This document shows, piece by piece, positions 11,701 through 22,817 of a stretch of DNA of 64,000 nt. Positions within the stretch are counted from its first letter, which is position 1, and each line of letters begins with the position of its first letter. A program made the translations under genes and the position numbers. This DNA is from Ramazzottius varieornatus (lineage: Eukaryota > Tardigrada > Eutardigrada > Parachela > Ramazzottiidae): the NCBI GenBank assembly GCA_001949185.1, contig BDGG01000001.1, forward strand, positions 3,427,324 to 3,491,323. The letters are read 5' to 3'. The notes under the pieces were generated by a model that saw nothing but the letters and a program-made list of their open reading frames with translations, was not told the DNA's origin and ran no database searches.

Positions 11701-14700
11701 TTCAGTTTTCCAACTGCATAGACCCAGGTATACTACTAAAGCGAAGCTCTCGAACCTTTCCCAATACACAAAGACAGGGCGTTGTGTCGGCGTAGAAGAC
11801 CTTAGTTCCGGAAGGGAAATGCTTGTAGAACCTGCCAGTCGGGGTTATGAGAGAAGGGAGGCCATGCAGGGTGGCGTGATGAGTTATCCCGACCTGGATA
11901 CGGACGCTGAAGGTCTCCGAGAGCGGAAGATTACCCGAAAAACACACAGCGGATAATTATTATGAGAAAACTGTCGGAGAAGTCACAGAATCGTTTCGGA
12001 AGACTGGTGAGGACGCTCGTCTGGGTCTCGGCTGTACGACTGGCGAGGTCGTAAAGTGAAGATTGTCATCAACATCTCGCACTAATGGAAAGCGGCAGTA
12101 AGGTCTTGGTGGCGGAGTGTGTTGCGCGCCACTTGTGCGTCTGTACTCTTCGGAGAAAGCTCTAGCCTGTCGATACATCGGTTTGTCGGCAGCCAAAAAA
12201 CCATACGCCTGACTTTTCGAACAGGCTAAAGATGTTGCAAGCTCCGCTGATTTTCTTAATCAGAAAAACTTAGTGTCTCTTTCGTCGTATTGTATATATT
12301 TTGGTTTCTTCTTCCACACGCAATACTGCCAGCAAAGAAAGAGAAGTGTAGCGATGTCAGACAGTAACGATTCTGTAGACCGCGAACAACGCCAGTCGCG
12401 TACTTGACGTGTCGTCCGTGTCGACTAGTGAGGACTAAATCTGCCGCCGCACTTTTGACAAGCGACAAAATAATCATAATTGGCTTTCAGAAGATGTACG
12501 CACTTGAACGACGCGAACAGCCGGTGTTTTTCCAACTGCAACTGGCGAGGTGGAGGAATAAAGAAGGCCAGCTGGTAATCTGCCGCTGTTATACTTCTGT
12601 TTCTTGAAGGTCTCAAAGGAACCAACCCGTGCGTGCCGAAGTCGTACATATGATCAGCAAGATGCTATGCGTTCGTCAAGCATAAAAAACGTTGCTCGTC
12701 GTGCGCAGTTTGCTGGAAATGCCGGCGAGCCAGACTACGCAGCGCGCTGACATAATTACATTCCGAGCTCAGAATAATTTGTTTACTTGATCTCCTCGGC
12801 ATTTGAGGACTTGCACGCGGCGGAAAACCGCCTTGTAGAATCAGAGTCCTAACTTCGACATTGAGAAACCCCGCATTTCAAGCTTGCTCGCCACGTGACC
12901 CTAAAGGCGGGAAGTGATCCTTAAGCTGAAGCCATGAAATGCAATCCATCGTACGTTAACCTTGTGTTACTGAAAATCCGCGTATTGTTCGTAGACGCCG
13001 AGAGTTTGGAAAGCCTGTTAGGTCCAACACAACAATTTCAATCGCAAAGCACCGTGTCGAAAGCGGGAGTATTTGCAAAGAGGACCGGCCACATATTTGT
13101 AGAGACTGGCCTGGAATCATATAAGTTGTCTTAAAAAGATCCCAGTGATACTTCGGGGCCATTCGCTCAAGAAAGACGAGGTGGAGAGAGCCTTCGCCGT
13201 GGACAAGTGGCCCATCCTACAGTTTTCAAACAGAGAAAATGTTCGAAGTGGTACGGCAGACCACCTCACAAGTCCCGGGCTGTAACTTCGACTCCTCCTA
13301 GTCCAGTCACGCGAGAACTCATCAAAGAGGATTTAAATGTTCTGTACGTGCCGAACCGAGAAAAAAATTTCAACGAACGTTCGGGGCACTTCAGGATGGT
13401 GTCAGCCGCTATACGCATGAAGAAAGTGGCGCCCTCTCGCGTTGCTACAGTAGATTGGGTTGCATAAAAACAGAGTGCCGCGCGTTCCAGCATCAACTCA
13501 CGGTATCAAGGACGTCTTTTGGTTCTGAACTTGCAAGTTCCCTAGTACACTACGAGTGCGAAAGACATGCCGTTCCAAAACTAGTCAGCATACTCCACAT
13601 GAACCGAGAAAAATTAGGCCCAAACAAATTTAAGCTGCGCAATGGACCGTGTCCTATTGAAAATTACTGGCCAAATATTCAACTTGACAAGCAACGAACG
13701 CTGTTCGCGGTTTAGGTTATCCACACAATAACACTGACAGCATGGGTCTCTGCCAGCGCATGTCACCACAACACCAGCTTCATACTGTAGCACTTCTAAA
13801 TTAGCCGTAATGAATCTCTGACTTCCTGCCAAGTCCAAAATTGAAGACGTTATCGAGCCTCGTATACGTACTGCATGCTCCAACGAGAAAACTTCACAGA
13901 TTATGATCTTGTGACAAATTCCAGTTGCCCATAAAATATTTTAAGATCTTCCGCGTTACATAACCAGAAACCCATCAGCATACAGTACAATCGACACAGA
14001 GTTTCCTCTATTGCAACAACTTCCTCCAACCTGCGATCTGAAGTTTAGTCCGGATGGCAGTTTCGTGTGGACTGCTAGAAATTCTCTTGTCAGAGCAATC
14101 GGGGCTAAAGAATAAAAAGAACTGATTTGAATGCCAGAGATCCTGCCCTGGTTCCCGAAATCGCCGCGCCGATCTTATAGATCTGGCGACCTGTCCTCTG
14201 CGAAGCCGTCAATGGCTCCCATTACTAAATGATCTAGCGATTCAAAGATAAGCTTAGATCTGCAGAAAAACTTCAAACCGGTTGTACACTAATTGTACCC
14301 TGTTGTCACTGGCCGTTTACTCTAATAAGCATACTGTAATGGCTGTAATCATGCAACCCGCAACCGCGAAAACCTCAAGGTCGCGGATCAATCGACTCCG
14401 CGCGTTAACTGAGCGCATACAAAGATTTCTGTCGTATTGTCGAAAACACACTCACCCGTAACTGGAAGAAGCCTTGAGGTTTCCCCGACGATAATCCATT
14501 CGCAACACTATTCTGCGTATCAAACACACATCTAAGCTGCTCTTCGACCGATAAAAGTTCCTCGGTCTTGAAAAGACCGCTGTCACAACTCATGAAGTGC
14601 GAAGTACGGAAGTCCAAGAACCCATACTTCCTCCGCGACCATATCAGTTACTGGAGAGATTGCATAAGTGCCGCCGGATGCGAGAATGGTGCTTGAATAG

Positions 14701-16411
14701 TGCGCTGCCTTCAGGAGTTCCCCAGCGCAGTCGCAAAATTACTGCATACCAATACCCAGCACTTCAATATGTAGAAAGAAGCTCCAAGAGCAATGAGAGT
14801 GATGAATAGCGAGCAACAAGCGTTGAGCAATTGACAAGCATGCAAATTACACGGCGGGTGTTGCATCGGAAGTGTGGCATATTACATTGATCATAGCCGA
14901 ATGTTTCCAGCGTATCATCGCCTGGAGTAATCAAGCCACAAAACCACACAATTATCAGGTATTATAGTTTTGTCAGAAGAAAAAAGGGCCTGCAAATGCA
15001 AAACCAGATGGTGACTTATGAATTGGAGCCCCGATTATGACAGCGCACTGTTATGAACTGCATTCACTTGTTTCGACATCTCACAACGATCCGACCACTT
15101 TAGAGAGCCTGATCGGTTTCCTTCAATACAAAATGTCGGCGCTTGTGTATACGGAGGCTTTTAATCGCAGCCATCCTGACAGCCAAAGCAAGCTAAAGCA
15201 AACAACGCCGCTACAGTCCGCTGGCGGCATTGACGCTATTAAACCGTGAAGACTGGCCTTACTGCTTGGTTTCCTCTCACAGATCCTCTGTTTAACAAGC
15301 ACACAGAATTTGCGACACTAGATGTAAACTCCCATCAATCAAAAATTTAGTTCCATATTCATGAAAGCTAACCGCTGACGCCAGCAACAAACGCACCAAA
15401 AGGCCTTACCCACTTTTGTAACAGATTCCAGTGCCAACATAATATGAAAAAACTGTCCCTGCTTCTAAGCCACATCAGTGGAAGGACGACTCAGTGACCA
15501 AAAAACAGTAGATAGTCGAATAACAGAATCTACCTCACGGACCTTCCCCTCCGCAGACCGTCGCGAGGTGAAGACAACATTCAAGTTCCCCGCAACCTTC
15601 CACCACAGTAGTCTATCCGCACTTATGACTTACCTCAATTAGAGGCCAGTGGTCACGGGCACGATAAGTCGCGGGGAGCCGGATCCATTGCAACGAAGTC
15701 GCTATTGGTTTCTAGTAGTCGTGTCCAGCGCCATCTGTATTGCAGTTTCCGAAATCTTTCCTACAAACAAAGCGACGATGTCAGTTGAACCAGTTCAAGT
15801 CCCAACAGAAATTTGTTTGATTATTTTAATTGAAAATAGCGACAGATATCATGAAAGACCTGGGTTGCGGCTTTCGTGTATGAATAGGCATTCCGAGCGA
15901 CGACCCACTCCAGGAGCCACGTGCTCAGGAGGAGCTCGGTGCTTTCTTCCATGGTATCCCTCAATGCGAACTATTTCTACATTATCCTTCCTTGCTCGTC
16001 ATATCCGATGAGAACTACAAAGAAAACATAAAGACCAGTTTTATCTTTCTGTATAACTGTGGAATGAAGTTGTTCGCAAAGCTGACTCGTGAACTTGATG
16101 GTGGTCCGTCGGTCGAGGTTTCCACTCCAAGCTTCTTTCTACTTGATACCTCCATAAGCGACTGTTTCGTTGCAATGCGGCAAAACACAGCGGCACTATT
16201 CAAAGTTTCGGGTTTGCGTTACACTGTTAAGAAAAAGGCAACATCAGATCATTTTTAGGTACGCAAAAAGACCTCCCAGACTTCTAGGGAAAGTCGCGAA
16301 TCCATTGGGAACATTTAAAACTGATAAAACATAAGACGGAATAATTCGTACGGGAAATACAAAGGGCAATAAGAGAGACAGAAACTTTGCTTCAAAGTTT
16401 GGGAAAGCCTT
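8766..16411. other. 7.6-kb gene-poor stretch
   Basis: I find no recognisable protein domain, rRNA, tRNA or long repeat array here. Open frames are short and mostly look random. Two deserve a note. A plus-strand frame around 11770-11955 contains MSYPDLDTDAEGLRERK. A minus-strand frame from an ATG at 12180 to 11960 is rich in Pro, Ser and Arg (PPPRPYCRFPLVRDVDDN). Both have codon-like texture but no partner exon that I can join. This stretch separates the 5' end of the RhoGEF gene from the 3' end of the HP1 gene, so it may hold RhoGEF promoter or enhancer sequence or noncoding transcripts; that is inference. Confidence 0.5.
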
Positions 16412-17389
16412 TCATGAGACGTCGTGGTTCGCTGTGACAGTCTGACCTTCCACGAGCTGATCAGAAGGGCGAGCCAATACAACGAATTTCTCGTAAAAGT
16501 CTAGTAGCACACGCTTGTATTCGTCTTTCATCATCAGTACAGATCGCGGGACAATCTGGGCGAAGGGCTCCCTCTCCCTGAGACGACACCATTGGTTAAG
16601 AAATCATAAACTACTGTAAATATTCGCTACGTCCGCGCAGTACGTACACGCACGCGACGATGCACCCCCGTAGGGGGTTGCGCAATTCGTGAAACTGGAC
16701 CGGGGCTGTACTTCACTTGTACGATGACATACTGCGCGGACGCAGCGAATATTTACAGTATCTATTCACAAAAGGGAAAATACGAAGACGAGCTTGCTAT
16801 CTTACCATACGCAGAGGAACTCGAGATTTCCATCTTTCAGGCGAATCGACTTTATCGAAGTCAGTCTTCTCGACAGCAAGTCGTCCACCCTTCGACGTTT
16901 TCTTGCTTGCCAGGTACTGATAACTCGTCGGTCGCTTGAAGGAGGAATTTCGGGACAGGAGAAGGCCGACGCTCTTCGTCCCTTAGACTTCTTTGAGTTC
17001 TTACAACAACGAGAAGATTCTTTATCCGCTTGTCCAGCAAGCTTTTCCAGTTCCCACATGTCCTCTTCGAACTCTCGAATACAGATTCTTGGGAGGTTAG
17101 CTTCCGGTTCCCATGTACACTCATCTCTACGAGCAGCGCAAAACCATCCATCATAATATAAAGTTACCAAGAACTGGAACAACTTATGGTGAACACCATT
17201 CCGACGAACGTACTTGCTGAATCCCCACCACTTGACGAGGAATTCCACAGAGCCTGCCGCGTCCACTACCCGTTTATCCTGAATTTCTTCCACGATGTAG
17301 GGATAGTCGTCCATGTCGATGGTTAAGGGATGCTCGTCGATCTGGCCGCGTAGGAGAGATGCTTCCACAGGTCCTGGAGAGTTGGTCAT
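16412..17389 (-). CDS. HP1-family protein (chromodomain plus chromoshadow domain)
   Basis: Family role: binds methylated histone H3 lysine 9 through the chromodomain and dimerises through the chromoshadow domain, in heterochromatin. Exons: 17214-17389, 16806-17126, 16412-16577; all phases agree, product 220 residues. The chromodomain (about 27-80) reads YPYIVEEIQDKRV ... FLVKWWGFSKDECTWEPEANL. The aromatic cage is present as Y, W and F (F replaces the usual third Tyr). A Lys/Arg/Ser-rich hinge follows. The C-terminal exon completes a chromoshadow domain: IKSIRLKDGNLEFLCVW joined to EREPFAQIVPRSVLMM and VLLDFYEKFVVL. That last exon carries the second half of the chromoshadow domain and is essential for assigning HP1 rather than a generic chromodomain protein. 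The last intron holds a 145-bp MITE. The start ATG at 17389 is the first in frame before the chromodomain with no better upstream candidate. Confidence 0.9.
16614..16758. mobile_element. 145-bp MITE, TA-flanked, copy 1
   Basis: Terminal inverted repeats of about 29 bp (CTGTAAATATTCGCTRCGTC and onward) differ at one position between the ends. TA flanks both ends, as for Tc1/mariner-type insertion. The interior has CCCCCGTAGGGGG and GGACCGGGGCT. There is no coding capacity. It lies wholly inside the last intron of the HP1-family gene (16578-16805). Copy 2 is at 28636-28777. Confidence 0.85.
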
Positions 17390-18424
17390 CTTGCTCGGTG
17401 CAAGGCTGTCTCCCTTCACACCATTCCTAGCAATCTCACGTGGATGAAGTCTTCGGTGATCCCAAAGCCACGTAGCCTTAGATGTCACAAAGCTCGATGG
17501 ATAGGGCAGATGATGAGATCCGGGACCCTGGATGATGGATCCACAAGCGAAAAACACAAACCTGCTAGAGAAAATTAGAATCAATTCAATCGAATTTTCC
17601 AATGCCCGGTTCAGCCCTGTCGGTCCAGCGGGGGCACCCCCAGTGTCAAAGTGTGACATCGACAAAGTTCAGCCCGAGTACCCCGACCCAACCCGGAAGT
17701 TGTAAATTTTCGGACAGGACTCACAGGAGACCAGAGCCCAGAGCCAGTTTTTAAGCTTGGAGGTTCCATATGGAAATTAAAGACAGGCACAGGCTGTCGA
17801 TCTTGTCGACCTTAACTGGGATAGGATTTGAGGGAACCGAACGAACAAGATTTTAAGATTACAAGAAGTCACGTCGCTATCTAATCTCCTGCTGTACAAC
17901 TATTCATTTCATTTGTAAACTCCAAAATTGATCTCTATTCTCCGTGGTCGTCCTTTGCCTCCTTCCCGGTTTTGTCTTCGTTCCTGGCGAGGATCAAAAA
18001 TAGGGATATTTTAGTTCTGGTCCACTTGATCTTGTTATGACAGAATTTGCGGGGCAAGTCTTGCTCACACATTTTCTTCTGGTAACGTTCAGCGGATGAC
18101 GTCAGCACTTATATTACATCTGGTGACATCATGAGTTTTGGAGCGCCTGATGAGTATGACGGACAATGAAGTCAGCGGGCGCCCCTCCCTCGCCCACGTT
18201 TAGTCGACGTGTATGCCAAAGGGTATGACGAGTGTTTTCGTCGATGCTGTCCTGATCTAGTTTGACTGTTTGACTTTTTCCAGTTTCCGATCGAAGAAGT
18301 TTCCATATGGTGAGAGTTCAAGTCGATCTGGCCACGTTTCTCTGTTGACTTCTAGAGTTATCGAGTGATCCCTTACAAGGCCTGGATTCCTCTTCAACTC
18401 CTTGGAAGATAACCGCTTGAAGCC
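17390..18424. other. divergent spacer between the HP1 and tetraspanin genes
   Basis: These 1.0 kb lie between two genes transcribed away from each other, so both 5' regions, UTRs and promoters should be here. The minus strand has an open frame running upstream from the HP1 start, but it contains no domain and is not counted. I see no TATA box that I would trust. Confidence 0.5.
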
Positions 18425-19640
18425 ATGGCAGAACTAACCTCCAGAGGAATCAAATGGTTCATGATCTCGTTCAACCTCCTGTTGTTCGTAAGTGCCGTCC
18501 ATTGATTGACCACTGTTTCTTGCTTGTGCCCACTTGTTGCTTCTTCCAGCTCTGCTCGGGGAAGACTCTCGAATGGGCAGCCCTTTTGTCACCGAACGTT
18601 TGCCTTAACTTTTAGTTTTGTAGATCTTCGGGATCGTTCTGATAGCGTTGGGAGCAGCAGCCAAAGCTCAGTACTATGACCTGTCGAACTATTTCGACCA
18701 TAACACGGGACTGGGTGGCACCATTAGTCCAGCTGCGCTCCTGATCGCTGTCGGAGTCTTCATCGCAGCCCTGTCCTTTTTGGGATGTTTCACGGCTGTG
18801 AAAGAAACATATGGCTTGCTGGTTACGGTGAGTCAGCAGTGATGGTAGCAAAGTTGCTCCATTTGTTCGTTTCATTTCCACCTTTACCATGCAGTCGTGC
18901 TTTTCTCTGTGTAGTTTGCCGTACTTCTGGGTATCCTGTTCATCATCCAGTTTGCCGGAGCCATCGCTATGTACGTCCAGAAAGACAATGTAAGAACTTT
19001 GCTCGTCTAAGGTTACATACGGTTTGTTAGATGGCCTTGCGCTCGGTGATAACTTACTGTGTTCTTGTGATCATCAGATGACGCGTCAAGTGGGACCGGC
19101 ACTGAGCGACATGATGAAACACTACAACGCCAGCGCTACCCAGGAGGGGTACAACAGCACGACCACTATGGATAACCTACAGAAAAGCGTAAGTGACACG
19201 CAATAACGGCAAATTTATCTGAATTCTGAAACGATTGGTTCTCTTTGATTTCGTCAGTGGAGCTGCTGTGGAGTTAATGGCTATACCGACTGGTACGGAC
19301 AGCTCAAGGGGGTTCCGCAGTCCTGCTGCATTCAGCCAAACTGCAGTGGAACAAGTGAGGGCGAACTAACCCCTGTGTGTGGTGGTAAACTTCCCAGTTG
19401 CCCAGTCTACATCCACGGCTGCAAGGCTCCGTTTGAGAATGCCTTGGAAAAAGGTCTGAAAGGAGTTGCTGGAGCAGGCATCGCGTTCGCAATAATTGAG
19501 GTACCGTACTATCCTTCTGTGATGTGCCGTGTTCAAAGTGTTCTGTAGGATCTGTACCATACGGTGGGTTACAGCTGATTGGACTTGGATTCACCGCGTA
19601 CCTGGCCAAACGTATTCGAAGTGGATACACCTACGCTTGA
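18425..19640 (+). CDS. tetraspanin
   Basis: Four-pass membrane scaffold protein of the plasma membrane or endosomes. Exons: 18425-18487, 18624-18827, 18915-18989, 19078-19188, 19258-19500, 19575-19640. Every intron is phase 0 and the product is 253 residues, the usual family length. Seen: TM1 (WFMISFNLLLF/IFGIVLIALGAAA), TM2 (PAALLIAVGVFIAALSFLG followed by CFTAVKE), TM3 (FAVLLGILFIIQFAGAIAM), a large extracellular loop with the signature CCG (SWSCCGVNGY context), PQSCC and four further cysteines (eight in all), and TM4 (GAGIAFAIIE/LIGLGFTAYLAKR). Potential N-glycosylation sites occur in the loop (NASA, NSTT). The start is the first ATG and has GCC before it. The subfamily cannot be named with confidence. 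Confidence 0.95.
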
Positions 19641-19984
19641 AGACTGTCAGCCTTATAACGGCTCAATAACGTCCGTCACATTGTAAGCCCCTTCTTACTC
19701 GTTTCCAGTTGACAATGCACTATTCTACATGAAACTTAGCATTTTGTGCCAGTAACCGTAACAGTAGCAGTCTTTCTGCGTTGTGCCTTTTCAGTTTCCA
19801 AAATCTTGAGATTTTCTGCTACCCACGCGCAATTATTGCATTTATCAGCTGAATCAACCCTCTTACGCTCACGTTTTCACCAGGCAGATGACCCTCTTTC
19901 GGTCTGTTCACTTGAAATTCAGTCCCCTTTTCCACAATGGTTTTTTCACTCAAAATTCGTTTTACTTTCTTTCCGTGAATCACC

Positions 19985-19990
19985 AATAAA
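19985..19990 (+). terminator. possible poly(A) signal AATAAA of the tetraspanin gene
   Basis: AATAAA lies 345 bases after the tetraspanin stop codon on the same strand. It is the first clear match downstream, which would give a 3' UTR of about 360 bases. The next gene (DOMON, opposite strand) ends at 20084, so the two transcripts converge closely. Confidence 0.4.
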
Positions 19991-20083
19991 ATTTCCCTGT
20001 TGTAACAGTATTTGAATCAAACTTCAACAAAATAATTATGGAGACTTTGAAAAACTTCCTAGCAAAATTCTGCACTTAGGCTT

Positions 20084-21892
20084 TCAAACCGAAGTCCCTT
20101 TCTGGAATGATGGGAATGGCTGGTTGATGTCCGCTCGTTGGCCATACCTGAGTATATTTCCGCGATTCAGAATTTCGACGATCACTGTAAGCGGAAATTT
20201 TTTAGGTCCGTCTGAAATACTTGAGAAGAAGTGCGTACAATGCAGCTTTATTGCCGTTTTCTTACTTCTGAGGGTGGGTTCGATGAATTTCATTAACATC
20301 TGCACTACTGTTTGCTCGTCGAGTAGCAGGTCGTTCAGAATAGGAGTTTGCATAGCGGGATTGGTCTGAGGGTTGGGTTGATGGAATACTGGAGGACTAG
20401 GGAGTGTCGGAAGGCGATCAGTCATTGGCATGACTGGACGGAAGAAGGAAGTGGTCTTGGGTGGTGGAGTTGGACTTTCTCCGTTCCACGGACTGTGGAG
20501 GAACTTGTCGAATAGGATGTTTCGGAAAGTGGTTGTTCCTGGTGGCGGTGGCGCCGTAGGTCTCGGTGGCGTTGGCTGAGGAGGCTGTGGTGGCGGTTGT
20601 TGCAGGAGAGGTTGCGGCTCGGGCATCGCCAGGTTGTCGAGCGGTGCAATCACAATAGCGTCGTTGGACATGCTTGGTCTTGTGAAGTGCTGACGGAGCG
20701 TCGCTGAATAACAACGAAGTATGACTTGAGGATATTTCCGTAACAAAAATCAGAACTCATGAAAACGAACATCAAAATTAGATTTTGCTGGTTTGAGACG
20801 TCGGCAAATGAATATTGACATGATCGTTGTCTGAAGTGGCGCACGCCTTCGTTGTTATCGGCTGAAAGTGTGCGCCACTGGGGAAACTATCACCTTCTAG
20901 TCGTTAGCCAACGTTCAATTTTTCCAGATTTTCTTAGGTTAACTTCAGTTTGGTACTGGAAAAGCCCACCGTCCCAAGGGTAAAAGAAACAGTGAGGGGA
21001 GAAACTGAGAGGTCAAACTGGGAATTTGATTGTATTTTGAAAATTCCATTTCCGGTGTTCGACTTGACATATTTAGTGTTCAGGTCTACGATAAATTTAC
21101 ATCATACTACTCTAGGTAATTAGAGTGGGGCTTAGTCACGGTTGTCTGTGTCAAAGAAGCGGAGCTGAGCTCATCTCGCGCGACTATGGCGGAAGTTACG
21201 TAAGAGATGCCTCGTGCAAGCGGTATTGTTGCAGTCTTACTTACATCCCATCGCCGGACCGGTTGCGGCGATGATGTAAAATGGCTGTGCAAGGTCGTAA
21301 GTGAATTCATTTACGTTACGCACTCTTGAGAGGACGAACGAACACGCTAGGATACCATCATGCAGAGACCCATTTCCGGGAGTGACTCCCGTTAGAAGTA
21401 AGCGCTGGTTGGCGTGACCGTTTGGGATGTTCCTCGAAGAGAAGACTCCGGCTGCTCCGTTGTTGTACACACACTCTGTCACCAGAGCTCCTCCCTGTGA
21501 AGAATTCCTCTCAGTACAGTGAGCGTAGAAGTTCATTCGTACAGCGAACACACAAGAATTTATGAGTGGAAAATCCGTACCATTTTGTTAGGTTCTGGGT
21601 TGAAGCCAACCGCAATCCAAAAGTTTTGTGGGCGAAAGGGTGGGACGCTCCCATAGATTTCCACTGGTACGCGCTCCTTGAAGGCAGGATCAAAGGCGAA
21701 CTTCAGTAGGATACTGCACTGTCCAGAAGCCAGGCAGCTGTCTTCCGGAAACCCGATGCATCCAAAGGTCGCGCCACAGTCGCTGGTTGGGAAACCAGGC
21801 ACGACATTTTGGGCGGTTGCGTAACGAGGCCAGAGGGAGATAACGTCTAATAGGATGGATGCTGTCAGGATCACTTGAGGGAAGCCGGCCAT
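20084..21892 (-). CDS. secreted DOMON-domain protein with proline-rich C-terminal region
   Basis: Exons: 21581-21892, 21245-21494, 20266-20703, 20084-20184, joined in phase to 366 residues. An N-terminal signal peptide (MAGFPQVILTASILLDV) precedes a Cys-rich segment (SDCGATFGCIGFPEDSCL, then GQCSILLKFAFD). The next part reads like a DOMON beta-sandwich (FWIAVGFNPEPNKM, LACSFVLSRVRNV, YDLAQPFYIIAATGP, then LRQHFTRPS). DOMON domains bind haem or sugar in other proteins. The third exon is strongly proline-rich (PLLQQPPPQPPQPTPP), and the C-ter half has a leucine-rich patch (LNDLLLDEQTVVQMLMKF). Its acceptor TTGTTATTCAG keeps the reading frame, so the proline-rich frame belongs to this gene rather than being separate. 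No transmembrane helix is evident. The last small exon is the least certain. Confidence 0.82.
20834..20890. repeat. best-preserved copy of the GTGGCGCAC palindromic repeat
   Basis: AAGTGGCGCACGCC ... GTGTGCGCCACTGGGGAAA is an almost perfect palindrome with a loop of about 25 bases. It lies in the second intron of the DOMON gene (20704-21244). Confidence 0.65.
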
Positions 21893-22212
21893 GGTGAAGA
21901 GATAAGTTTGGATGGATGTCTGATCTAAACTACCGACAGAGAAACGTGCGACGAATGCCGCATTATGACGAGGAGCGCATTTGCATGCCGCGACCGAAAA
22001 TGTACAATGACCAGTGCGAGAAAAAATGACACGCTCTATATTGCTTGCCTTTATCATCGTGGGTGGCTAAGATTGCTATGGTGCTTGTTGTTTATGTGGT
22101 TAGGAGCTCGAATAAACATTTTGCATAAGCTTGACGGATTCTGTAACACGTTGCTCCGACCAAGTGCCTCCCTGCATCATCATTGTACTGTACCGGTATC
22201 TCTTCTGATGTA

Positions 22213-22817
22213 CACGCACAACGAGATATAACGGGCCAGTAAAAATTACGGGCCAGGCAGAATTACGGGCATGCGGAAAAGACGGCCAATTTACCATTTG
22301 TATGGAAGTCGGAAACAGAAATCGGACAAATGACGTAACGTAGTAAAATTCAACCGTAGAAAATTGCCATGCACAGTGGCAGTCAGCTAATCAGCTGTTT
22401 CACTGTGCACAGCCATTCAACTTTCTCTCGGAGAAGCTCTGGACTCCTTGTCCCGATGTCCTTTCCGTGAGCCTTTCTGAAAATGTCCCAGCCCTTCAAG
22501 ACCAAACGTTATCGACGATACACCGAAGAAGGCCTGAAGGATGCTCTATCTGCTGTCGGGAATGGAATAGCACTACGCGAAGCAGCTCCAGTCTTCAAAC
22601 TTCCGCGCAGCACCGTCCTACGTTATGTCGAAGATACCACACAATAAATATTAATATGACATGTTTTAGCTCTTCGGCCCAATGTCCAGCACGTACGTAC
22701 AGCAGTGCAGCCTCCGATGCCGGTTTTTACTTGCAGCGAGAATCACCTACACGTGCCGCCGTGGCGAAAGGGCCTGGCCCGAAATTTTTACTGGCCCGTA
22801 ATATCTCGTCGTGCGTG
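22213..22817 (+). mobile_element. 605-bp TA-flanked transposon remnant with pogo/Tigger-like features
   Basis: Terminal inverted repeats of about 48 bp start CACGCACRACGAGATATWAC and continue GGGCCAGTAAAAATT; the two ends differ at only a few positions. TA lies directly outside both ends (22211-22212 and 22818-22819), as for Tc1/mariner/pogo insertion. The interior holds one short open frame with a helix-turn-helix (separate entry) and no DDE catalytic domain. It is therefore a non-autonomous derivative of a larger element. TA duplication plus a pipsqueak-type helix-turn-helix fits the pogo/Tigger group; the exact family is inference. Confidence 0.85.
22483..22647 (+). CDS. 54-residue pipsqueak-type helix-turn-helix, truncated transposase N-terminus
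   Basis: A single open frame from ATG to TAA, centred inside the 605-bp element. It reads MSQPFKTKRYRRYTEEG, LKDALSAVGNGIALREAA and FKLPRSTVLRYV. This is the classic pipsqueak helix-turn-helix pattern (basic start, Y-T-E-E, A-x-x-x-V-x-x-G-x-x-L-R-E-A-A, P-R-S-T-V/L). Such domains bind the ends of pogo-like elements. The frame stops right after the helix-turn-helix, so no transposase activity is expected. It could act as a DNA-binding competitor if transcribed, which is inference. Confidence 0.8.
   Translation: MSQPFKTKRYRRYTEEGLKDALSAVGNGIALREAAPVFKLPRSTVLRYVEDTTQ

Noticed and set aside
11633-11956. 107-codon plus-strand frame with a protein-like C-terminal half
   Set aside because: Could be an exon of an unknown gene, but I found no start, partner exon or family, so it is only mentioned in the gene-poor entry.
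21107-21310. Minus-strand frame directly after DOMON exon 2 as a third exon or a short C-terminus
   Set aside because: Using TTTGACACAG as acceptor gives a stop after four codons. The acceptor at 20704 gives DOMON-like continuation (LRQHF) in phase, which is preferred.
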